Assembly: GCF_032062135.1 (NCBI RefSeq)
Contig: NC_092863.1
Coordinates: 12,834,491-12,898,490 of the forward strand
Direction: 5' to 3'
Source of the DNA: Pyxicephalus adspersus
Lineage: Eukaryota > Chordata > Amphibia > Anura > Pyxicephalidae
DNA: 64,000 bases
In this document: piece by piece, positions 28,601 to 40,600 of the stretch
Numbering within the stretch: position 1 is the stretch's first letter
How the letters are laid out: every line of letters begins with the position of its first letter
Position numbers and translations under genes: made by a program
Notes under the pieces: generated by a model
What the model saw: the letters and a program-made list of their open reading frames with translations, nothing else
Told to the model about the DNA's origin: nothing
The model's database searches: none

Positions 28601-31600
28601 TTTTTCCATGTGTGTAGTTATGCATGCGTATTTTTTTTTTTTGCATTCTGCATGAATTCAATGCATGTGAATTAACTAAAAAAAAACCTTTTAATCCCAG
28701 ATGCAGTGCATAGATATGAACTACAACCAATAAAAACAAATAAAAAACAAAGTGTGAAAACAGACTAAAATCGTACCTTTCACCAAAATACAAGATTAAT
28801 GTATGTGGTTACACCAAACCTTCTGCTGACAAAAAGCTGCAAAAATTCATATAATGCGCCTACATTATGCTGTAAATACCAGTGAACTTGCATAGGGGTG
28901 ATGATATAATTAGTTGTTCTTGAGGGCTGAAGGTCTTAAACACCTATATAAAACAGTATCATCCTCCAATAAAAATTGAAATCCAAGGTTTTCATTTTTT
29001 TGAGATTCTTCTGTGAGGCTCAGTAACATTAGTGGAAGCATTAAGAAGCATTTTAATGCAAGGGTGTCCTAATGCTTATGGGTTCTTCATTTTACTGATT
29101 GTCTTTTTGCTGTGCCCAATTTAGGTTTGACCAGGCATTTGTTAATAGTCTTCTGTATGGATCAGATGGAAATTATTACTGGACAGCACTGCAGGATCTG
29201 AACCGCACTGGAGTATTCACTTGGTACAACGGTGGTGAAGTGACTTATACCCACTGGAATCGTGATGAGCCAGGTATTCACCAAAATCCTGAGCAATTAC
29301 AGTCTTATTGAATTGTTTTATTTCATGAATATGAAATGTTGTTAAGAAAGTTGAGAATGTTTACCTGCTCTGAACTCAAAGAATTAACCAATCTGTTCAT
29401 ATTATATGTTTACCCCAAGAGCTTATTGCCTTCCTGTTATGTTCATGTTGCAGTGTGCAAGATTTTTCATGCCATTTATTACTATTTTTTCTGATTCCAT
29501 CTTTTTTTTCTACACAGGCTATGATAGAGGGGGGTGTGTTGTGTTGGCCACAGGACGCTCTCTTGGTCTGTGGGAGGTAAAGGACTGCACTACTTTCAAA
29601 GCCAAGTACATCTGTATGCAGAGCCTGGTCCCAATGATCCCTCTGTTACCTGCAGCTCGGCCCACACCCAGCCTTAACGGAAGCTGTCCAGATGGCTGGA
29701 GCTCTGCCCCAACTCTAAGACATTGTTACAAGGTGGGCAAAAAAAGTTTGTAATAGTTTAAATTGACAGTGCTAGAAAAGTAGTTTAAAACACCACTATA
29801 TATTTTTTTAACCATAGGGCAATAGGTTTCTATAAATAGACATATTAGATATAGCTTGTTTTATATAATTGTGCATATATACTAATGGATTTTGAAGTAT
29901 AGTACAGAACACATTGAAACTGTCACGTCACATCACTCCCAGCCTCCAGAGGTGATTCCAATTTAAGGTCAATATAGAGAGAGAAACAAGTAGTCTACGG
30001 TGTCATTTTTGGAGATGGCAATAGACTAAGCCAGTATGAGGAAATCTAATGTGGACTTTAGTAGCTTTACGAGGCTTCATTAGGATGGCTCCATCCTTGT
30101 GATGAGAAAAACAGATGAAAGCATCGTAAAGGGGACATACTTGCAGATTACTTATCATGCATATATCTGAAGTCCATTTTAAGTAGAACATATAAAGTCC
30201 ATAAAGATAACGTCTTTGGTAAATAGGACTCAAGAAGACAAGATTGTTACCACATAACTGTCACACCGTTTGACCTAGAAAATGCATGTTCGGATCCCAG
30301 GCAAGAAAAAGCCATAATGAGTCCCTATCATTACAATTTCGATATCGAAATTCTGATTTCTTGGTTTGAGTTGATTTGGTTGATTTTATTTACTGTATCC
30401 TCCCTACAGGTTTATTATTCAGAAAGGCTGCAAGAAAAAAAGTCTTGGATTGCAGCTCAGCAGTCCTGCCGAGAAATTGGGGCTCAGCTGCTCAGTGTCT
30501 CCAGTGTGGGGGAAGAACACTATGTATCTCATTTACTAAACAAAATATTTGGGTTGGTTTTTTTTCTCTCCTTGCATTTTACCATTGTAATTCTACAACC
30601 GATTGGACCTGATTGATGGTTTTATAATTTGTTACATGATGGTTTTATAATTTGTTACAGTGAATCGGACCCTGAAAGCCATGACCAGCACTGGTTTTGG
30701 ATTGGTCTGAACCGCAGAGATCCCACTGGTGATCAAAGTTGGGTTTGGAGCGATGGACAAGGGGTTAGTTAATTATATACTATAATATATGAATCTATAG
30801 CAATAAACATAAGTGTGTCAATAAGCTTCCACAAGCACTGAGACGAGTTTTCTTTTATTAGAAAAGGAAGAGACAAAAGTGATTTTTGTATTCCAGGAAT
30901 CATTTGAGTTAAAATGATCCATGTCTTTCCTTTTGCGGCCCTCCTCTCTCTTGTTCTTTATATGTAACCTATACATAGAGTCTGTTGTGAGCTCCTCATT
31001 TGCTTCCCTTGTAAATGTTGTCTAGCAATACTTGCATAGAAAGTTTAAAAACTCTGTAAGAATTTACTTCACTGCATTGCGCTTTTACTGAATGTCTGTC
31101 CAGATACAATATCATCTCATTTTCATGAATTAAAAAAAGCTATAATATAAAAGAGGTTAAAATGAAAAGCTTACGACAGCCTCTGATAGATACAATACTA
31201 ACTCAAGAAATGGCAAGGGTCACTAAGGGTAAAGTTTTGAAAAAGCTGTAAGGAAATGTAGACATACTAAACTAATGTCCAGGCAAATCTAAAATACATA
31301 GCTGCATTCATATGTGTAATCATTATTACTTAATTAATTGTATTTTCAAATGCAACCAGCCTAAATACCTGGATATGAACTAGTATAGGCCCCATGTAAT
31401 TCTGGAACAGCAGGGGTAATGTGTGAGAAAAAGAAGCAGTAAAAAGAGCCAATATGACCATAGGCTTGAAGCATGTGTTCAAATGATATAGGCTGAAAGA
31501 AAGTGGGAGGAAAACTAGGTACTAAGTACTAGGGAAGATCTCTGGCATTTTGATCTAACTAGGTTGTTCATACATACAATGCAACTATAAAAAAAAATCT

Positions 31601-34600
31601 CTCTTACATTTGGCTGCTAAATTCTCTGGTTATGCAACTCAGATCCGCAACCCAAATAATGCGGTTTATTTGTTTCAGTATTCCTATCACAACTTTGACC
31701 GCAGCTATCAGGACAACGATGACATAAGAAGGTGTGTGGTGTTGGACCTGTCATCTCTACAGTGGGTGGCTATTGAGTGTGACTCTCAGATGGACTGGAT
31801 TTGCAAGTTGCCTAAAGGTACTTCTCTTTAATTTCCAACTGTTATGGCTTTTAAAATATTAAATCTTAACTATAACCAAATAGTATTGTGTATACTAAAC
31901 CAAATAAATCATTCACAGTTAAAGTTAAATCCAGGCCACCATGTTTTTTATATACATTATTACATCTTTACCTTTGCAGTGTAGTTTTGTTTTCATCAGC
32001 ATGAACATTTGGCTTTTTGTTGTGCGTCTCCTTACTGGTGCGTGGATACTGGTGCTATGGCTATGAAATGATAACGCTGCAACCATATGTGCATCATCAA
32101 AGCCACAGCTTTATAACAAGCCGTGTTTTGTGAATGGGCCAACAAACGAAGTGGCAAAGACAACGCCAGGGTTGATGTGATAAGCTGGAGCAGAGAGCAG
32201 AAATGTAGTGTAAACTAAAAGCCAAAATTAGGAGATAATAAACCGCAAAGAGAAACAAAAATAAAAGAGAAATGGCAGAAAAAGACCAGATAGTCTATCA
32301 AGTGCTTTCCTTAGGATTTCTAGGCTTTTCTTTGTTTTTATTGATTACATATTGAGCCCCGTCAGTCTCTTCTGATATGTTTTATTGCTCAGCCTGTAAT
32401 GTTTGATGCCCATTTCTCTTTTGATATATGCTTCATCAATATTTGAGGTCTTCACAAACTGTGAACTGTTATTTTCCCAGTAGCATACCATGCTGCTTGC
32501 TCGTTTGAAAACATCCTATTAAAACCATGCTGCCTGGAGTTTAACTTTAAGAGTTTGGTAGACATATAATGGAATCACACTTCATGATCTTATTTTAGGT
32601 TTGGCTTTAAGTTGACCTCAGGCTTGGTGTAGTTAAAAAGCATGTCTAGAATTTTTTTTTTCACAAAAAGGAACTAAATACACCACTTGGGATCTTAATT
32701 TGCTTTTTGATATCTGGCATTAGTAGCATCTGCTGGGGACCCAAGATGGTTTGCTAAAGTAGAACATTATAGTGTATTTTTTGTGTGGTGGTTTTTTTTA
32801 CTTTTCTCTGTTGTATGCCTTTTCTGTCTATATAATTTAAGACTTCAATTTTTACTTGTTTTTTTGTGTTTGTTCTATTTGGAATTCTATATGAAATAAA
32901 ACAAAAAATGTAATTTAAACTAACTCAATAAAAGACCATCTTCACACAATAAAGTAGACTTTTTGTTAAATGTTTTTATTGCTGTCTGTCCGTCTTCTTT
33001 ATTCTGTCCAAAAATTGAAGCTTTGGAAGGTGTTTTACCTTGAGAACACGTTCAGCATAGGTTCGAGTCCTTGATCTGATTTACTTTCCTAACAAATGCT
33101 TTTTTTTTTACTTTATCTTTAGGAACAGAGATCAAAGAACCAGAAATTCCAAAAGGTAAGGACCCATTTACAGGATTGAGTTGTTTTACTTCACACTTTT
33201 AAAATTGTTTGGTTGTTTTTGATTCTAAACTCTGAAGTATAAGTGCCTAATAAATTTCTACACCCTTATGTGGTTTTGCCTAGGCTAATATTTTATCATT
33301 GGCCTGCTGCAATTAGGCCAACATTTCCTAAGTCTCCTCTCCCTTTTCCAAGTAATCAGACTTGACGGTAACATTGTAACATGTTGCAATAAAAAACATT
33401 TCAGCAGGGGCTGATCCTTGGAAAACATATTTGAACCCAGACCCTTTGAAGGTCTGCAAAGACATTGGGATTTATGTGACTGTATCATCACAGAGCAGGC
33501 CAGAAAGTTAATTCTTGTAAAAGATGAAGCCTAAAGAAAGACTGTACTCATTTTCTGATAAGGAAAGAATATAAAGGCATTGAAGGTGGTAAAAAGAGAT
33601 AATAAATACCTATAAGGGTTAAGCTAGTTATACAATAGCTTAACCCTTGATTTTAGATAGAATTGATTTTCTGTTATATTTTTAAATAATATATGAGCAG
33701 AATGTCATCTTAAAAAAATTGATCATGTAAGGTATTTTTGTTGATAGGGTAACCATTGTAATAAAGTCAAAACCAGTTAAAAATCGATAAATCGAAGATT
33801 GAATACTTGCAGTCAGTTGCAAGGCCCGAATAAATGTACTGTAATATCGAACAAAAATAACACTGAGGGAAAAAAAAACTGCATACTGTCTGCCTTGCAT
33901 TCAACATCTGGTAGCATACATGAAATTGTATTAAAATGTATCAGATGTTAGGTCCACTTGATATTTTTGCATATACAGAACATTTAGAATTTTGTCAGAA
34001 AACAATTTACATGTAATTTGTTTGAATTATATTGCTTATTGAGCCACTTCTCTTATTCTAAAATCCTCTTTTGTAGGAAACACCGAGTGGGTCAGATTTG
34101 AGAATGCAGATTATAAATTTTTTGAGCATCGATCCACGTGGCAACAGGCTCAGAGAATATGCACTTGGTTTAGGTCGGAGCTAACATCTATTCACAGTCC
34201 AGCAGAGCTGGACTTTATAATGCAGAACCTACAGAAGGTACAAAATAACCCTGTTTATAATTGTTGGAACGCATATGTATAAGGAAACTCTACTCTTTAA
34301 CAGAATGTTCAATTTTTGGGAACTGCATTAGTATACTATGTGGCCAGTTTCGATTTAAATAGTGCATAGCATAGCTTTTGTTTCATTTATGTAATGTTAA
34401 TAATACCAGATAATACAATCATAATATTACAAATATATTATTATGGTGCCACAATGACCTATGGTAGACAACCCAACTGCTTGGAATATGCCATTTGGGG
34501 AGTATTTCAGAGCTTTTTTCGGTTGACTGGGAACTAGAGAAGTTTATGCCATATTTGCTTTTAGCAAATATAATATTTTTTTTTCTTCTGTAAGACTCTC

Positions 34601-37600
34601 CGGGTGCAGGAGCAACACTGGTGGATTGGACTACACACTTATGAAAATGATGGAAGGTTCAGGTTAGTAGTTGTTGAATTAAAATAACAGGTCATTGCAA
34701 ATGAGACTTTATCATCAAAATAAATGATGCTAAGCTATTGTGCTATAGTGACTGAATAGGTTTGAAAAAACAAGTTGCTGCATGGGTTTCCTATGTATGA
34801 TGATACTGTAGTTTCTAATTTTGTTTTACTTTAAATTACATTCCTTTTATAATACATTATATGGTGGATATAAAAATACAACACCAACCTGCTCAGAACT
34901 GAGTAAATACTGAATTATTGCTGCTTAATTTTTACCACTTTTTTATTGACTTTTCAAGCATATCGATTTCTGCCGTGCATTCATGTTTTTACAATTGCTT
35001 TATTCCTAGTAGATGGGGATTTCAATTGAAACTGATAATTAAATTGTACAACAGTAGATAAGTTATGGGAAACCTTTACTCTCCACAGTAGATAAGGGCC
35101 ATTTTACATGGAAACTAGGTAACCAACACATTCAGTGTGCCCAGGGAAAAGGAGAGGCTGCCAGCAGACGGTATAATGGGGTGTAGATTTAATTAGACAA
35201 TTAAACCAGATTCCTTTGGAGACAACACAATACAGAATTGGATTATACATTGTTAAGTTGATTTGCGAGTCTTTACTTGTCCTACATCAATAGTTGTCAA
35301 AAGAAAAAAATATTTTTTTTTATTAACCTTCATGGTAAATTGTCCTTTCTATAGATGGTCTGACAAGACTGTACTCAATTTTGTGAATTGGGCTCCCGGC
35401 CGAATCGGCCGCATTTCCAGAGAGAAGAAATGTGTGTATATGACAGCAGTTAGAGGTAAGTGATTAATAATGTGTTTGGATTTAGAAAACAAATGAGCTA
35501 TCCTAAAATCAAGGGAATTTTATGATTTTTATTGCCCTAAACCACCATGGCCAGTCACCAACATAATCACCTCTAGCTTTATCAACCTAGTGTGGCAAAA
35601 GTCTTTCAAAGCTGGCCTTTACACAATGGGGCTGATTTGGTAAAGCTCTCCAAAGCTGGAGAACATAGACTCCTCACTCATTAGATGATGTAGCCCCTTG
35701 CGAGCCCACAAGTTTTTCCCCTCAGGGCTGGCTGCTGGCGGCATGTGCTGTACAGTTTAGAGCCAAAACAAAAAGCCGTCAGGATTTGGGTGTCTCTTTT
35801 GTCAAATACTACCTTCTGGTGTTTTTTTTTTTTTCGGTTTAGGCTTTAATGAACACAACAGGTAGCGTTACAACAAAGTTTAAGGATGGTCACACTTCCT
35901 GTTGTGTAACACTTGATGTGCCAGGTGCATTGTGAGCTGCAATTCCAATGTTGCCAGTACTGGCAGCACATAAACAAGGTGGCAGTGAGAAGTCCTAAAG
36001 CGCAACTATGCTTTACACTCAGTGTATTATCCCAGCAAAACGTTATGTCATTCTGGCCTGGTCAGTCAAGATGGCCAGAGATTCGTAAAGAAGACGGTGA
36101 AATGCCGTTGAAGGAGCAAAGAGATTTAAATTTAGTTTAAAAAATTGTGAACAGGCTGATAAGTTTATTATATTTTACATTTCCCATTACTTCTGCACTA
36201 AACAACCTTCCTGCTGTATAGACATTACCAAAATGTTCAGTTTTGCATAAATTATGGAGGGATTAGAAACCCCATCATTTTGTTTTCTGCCATTTATACC
36301 CTATTTGGGAACATTTGACTTCTGTATTTGTTCTACAGACAATTGTTTCTGGGACTGAAAGTGAGGTGGAATCTAAACTTTTAGAGTTGTCATGAGTAAA
36401 AAGGGGTGAGGGCACATGCTCTGCTGACAACGGTCCTAAAGACATATTAGAATGAGTACCTATTCAAGTGTTTTGGATATTTATTAGTGTGTAGACACAA
36501 GCAGGTTAACATTGGATTTTTAACTCATAGGATGTAGACAGAGGAGGTGAGTAAGTAAGCACCCACAGATAAGATGGTTCAAATTAGTATATTTGGACAA
36601 TTAGGTTTTTTTCACATGGTTATTAACTTTTTTACCAAATATTTATAAATTGTACCTAAGGCCTGTATCTACAGTAAAAGTTTTGTGCTACAGCATTTTT
36701 ATGTCTGAGGTATCAAATCTAGTTAGTTGGCCATTTAATAAATATTTTACTAGCGTTGTAAAGTTGTTGTCAACCTAACTATGACAAAGTTGTATATTGC
36801 CTACTAATAAACAATACTTTTTGTCTGCAGGAGAATGGGGCGATCAGAAATGCATTACTGCTCTGCCTTATATATGCAAACGGACCAACACCACAGTGCC
36901 ACCACCCACCTTACCTCCGCTCTCTCCACCCAGTGTGGGTGGCTGCCCTGGGACCTGGCTACCTTTCATGAACAAGGTTAGAACACAAGGTGTATTTAAA
37001 CATGTCATGTAAGGTAGTTTTGATATAGAAGAATTATTCTGTCTCTTCTGATAAATCTGACTTCTGAATTGTACATTTTTGCCTTCAGCCTCTTCCCTGT
37101 GTTTATTATCTGTACAACTAAAGACTAATACTTGCTAACCTCAGTTACAGTGCACGAATCATAAAGCTATGGAGTTTTATTTTACAGAAAATCAGCTATT
37201 ACCAGTTCTGACCTACTTTAATGTGTGTCTAGGGGTTTTATAGCTGTCTAAGAACAACATGGCGCTAAACACTGCTATACTGTATGAACCTGTTGACTTT
37301 TATTTTCCTGTAGTGCTTTGGTGTGAAAGCAGACGGCAAGGGGGAAATGAAGACATGGCAACAAGCCAGAGATGCCTGCAAAGCTGTGAATGGAGAGATT
37401 GCCACAATTGACAACTACTTAGAACAAGGTAAGCACTAGCATTACTATTATCACACTGAGTTTTATTAAATGGCATTGTTACATCCATAGGAGATATCTA
37501 TAAAATCTTTGTAGCCCTGGTGTTAAAGGTTTAATGGCCCCTTCCATTGTTGAATTTAGCTTTGAGATGCCAGTGCCAATGTTGACTAAAATTTTAAATG

Positions 37601-40600
37601 GAGATATCCTTTTATGTTAATAAAGGCATATATAGCAACAGCACTAAAGAGAACTCTAAAAACCCAACTATATCTTCTTGGCTTCCACCAAACTCCTAAA
37701 TACAATTTTTTTTTTTTTTTTTTTAACATTGTTTCTTTTCTTTAGCTTTCATTACATCCATACTCCCGAATATCACCTCTGACCTTTGGATTGGCCTTCA
37801 CAATGGAAGACAAAGATTCCAATGGGAAGGAGGACAACCACTTACATATATTAACTGGGCACCAGGAGCACCATCAAGAGAGATCTCTTCCAATGGCAAG
37901 ATGGTGAGCCAATTTATGTTGATCATTGGTATATGGTGTATAGATAACAGAATCCTGATGCGATTATATACTGAGCAGGATGCAACATCCTCAAAATCAA
38001 AAATTAATTTATCAATATCTGCAGGTCAGTTGTGCTGCAATCTGGCATGGACTTCCACCACAATTCACTGGACGATGGGATGACAAGCTGTGTTCAGAAA
38101 AGCATGGATACATTTGCCAGATCAGCAAAGGTGCGCTGTGAGTGTGCGACTAAATTTCAAGCTTAGATTGTGTATGTGGCAACAGGAGGAACAAAAAGAA
38201 ACCAGTCAGAAGTCATCACTCAAATCTGGTTGGCTGTTATGTGTTACTGCATTTTACTGCTTTTGGCACTTATTGTTGAACTAAATAACTGTGTGTTATT
38301 TTGTTCCTAAAATATATTCTTTTCTGTGCAGTGCCCGCTCTGAGCCCACCACCTGAGCCATTTCCATTTCCACCTAACACCAAGCTCCAATATAGGAACA
38401 GCTCCTACCTGATTCTGCAAAAACCAATGACTTGGATTGAAGCTCGTCTGCTGTGTGAGACTCGTAATGCCACCTTAACAAGCATCCCAGACCCCTACCA
38501 ACAGGCATATCTGACTCTTGCAGTAACTGGGCAGAAGAGCCCTCTGTGGATTGGGCTGTTCAATGAAGAGGTGCCAATATTTTGTAAAATTTTGTAAAGT
38601 ATTCAATGTGATATACAAGTTGCATTTATCTCTTCCTGTCACCAGGCCAGTAATTTTTTTGGTAGGGAAGCTACTGGGGGAAAGATCAGCAGGGTGTCCC
38701 ACAATGGTTCTTAGTAAAATAGGCATGTCCAATAGCACCCTAGTTCAAAACACAAAGGTCTGCCATATTCATAGCCCCCCACCCCACTCAGCACAATATT
38801 AATTGCCTTTCTAATCCATACAGATGCTCACGTGGTAAGGGAGAGAGTACCAGAGTTGCATGTTAAATACTTGTAATACTATGGACTCTGTAAACCCCCT
38901 TAAATGCATTACAATATAAATTATACATTTATTTATAAGAAAAATAAAGAATACTAATAAAAGTACTGCTTATCTAAGCTATTATTATTGGAATTTTTTA
39001 ATCTTTGTAGGGTGGCCGATCCTACTCTTGGCTAACAGATGATGGAACTTCATACACCAACTGGAGGGATGGTGAGCCACAACGGCTGAGTGGTTGTGTA
39101 TACATGGATGCCCAGGGAACATGGAGCACAGCAAACTGTGATCAAAAACTACCTGGAGCAATCTGCAACTACAACAGTCGTAAGTTCTTTAATTTTCTAT
39201 TTTGTTATTCTTGGTTAATAATTGTTTTCCCTCTTTCAATGGTAATCTCTCAGTGCCTTAAAACATGTTACATTGGTAGTACTTTGTAAGCATTAACCCC
39301 CACCCCCCGCCCCCGATTTTCTCACATTATAGATCCCATACTCTAATTTCCACTAAGCTGGGGATTGCAGCATGGACTATCAATAGTTCAAACAGTTGCA
39401 CTTTCAGTATTTATAGGATTTCTTTAAAATAAAACCTTTAGGCAGAGCTAACAATAAAAGGTTAGGCCCACTAAAAACTGCTTTAACCCCCACTTCCTGG
39501 TCACAGGTGTAAGGTTTACCTGTAAAAAAATAAATTATATTTTGCATATCTTCGCTATATCTTGGCATGACGTTGCACTGTCCAGGAAACTTTCTGGAAG
39601 AATGATAGAGCAGGCAAAATCTTGTGAAAGACACTCCATTGCAAAACTAAATAACCTAACCGACCTATCCATCACATGGCCACATCCCTAATAGTTGACT
39701 CAAGATAAATATTTGAGTTAGCTCAAAGAATGGGACTTTTCAGGCCAGCAATAATCAATTGTACCTCTATATCAAACATAATATCTTTATTTGAAAACAT
39801 TAAGAACATTCACATTAAAATCATTAAAAATGTGCAATAAGAAATATGACTCCATGCCTCTTTCCTGGTTCGCTCGCATAAACACCCTAAAAATGGATAT
39901 TGTCCCCAGATTGTTATATATATTCCAAATGGTTCCTATATTTTTATCAACTGCATATTTGCGTAAAATACATAGGTTGTTTTTAAAATTCCTATGGAAT
40001 AAGAAGCGCCCCAGATTGGCATTCGGCATATTGGTTAAACCCAAATGTAGAGGAGGAGTGGGGGCCCCTGATATTGTTTCCTATTATAGGGCATTGGTCT
40101 TAGTGCACCTGACTGACTGGTTTCACAGTCGGGAGTCGAAAGAATGGGTGCTGCTGGAAGAACTTTTGTCCCCAGTGAGTCTCCGGTCTCTGCCATGGGT
40201 GGACCGGTAGTTATTACGGCTGACTTTCCCCATACCTCGACTTACTATGGATTTATTACGTATTTGGGATATAGATCTTAGATCGGGCAAATTGTCTACG
40301 AGACCCGGGCCCATGACACCATTGTTCGATAACCCAGCATTTCCGCCGGCATTGAGGGCTACCAAATTCTTATCCTGGTCCACCTCCGAACACCGTCACC
40401 TAAAGGATATAGTTCATAATGGGTGGGTCCCCTCTTTATCCTCCCTAGACCTTTCATACAGAAGTAAGCTGCTATCCTGGCTTTCGTACAAGCAATTAAC
40501 GTCTTTTGTAGCTTCTTTTACTGATCCATCCTTACTACACAGAAATTTGATGGAATTCGAGCAGTTAGTTAGCTCACCTGTTCGCCCTCCCCATGTTGTC

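Larger units (their letters stand above)
22993..29124 (+). other. mrc2: MRC2 intron 10, occupied by an antisense LINE and a gap
   Basis: 22993-23603 and 28195-29124 hold nothing I recognise. Between them lie the L1-type LINE on the minus strand and the gap 27702-28194. No MRC2 exon is missing: exon 10 ends AG and exon 11 starts G, restoring the Arg codon of NRF. Confidence 0.8.
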
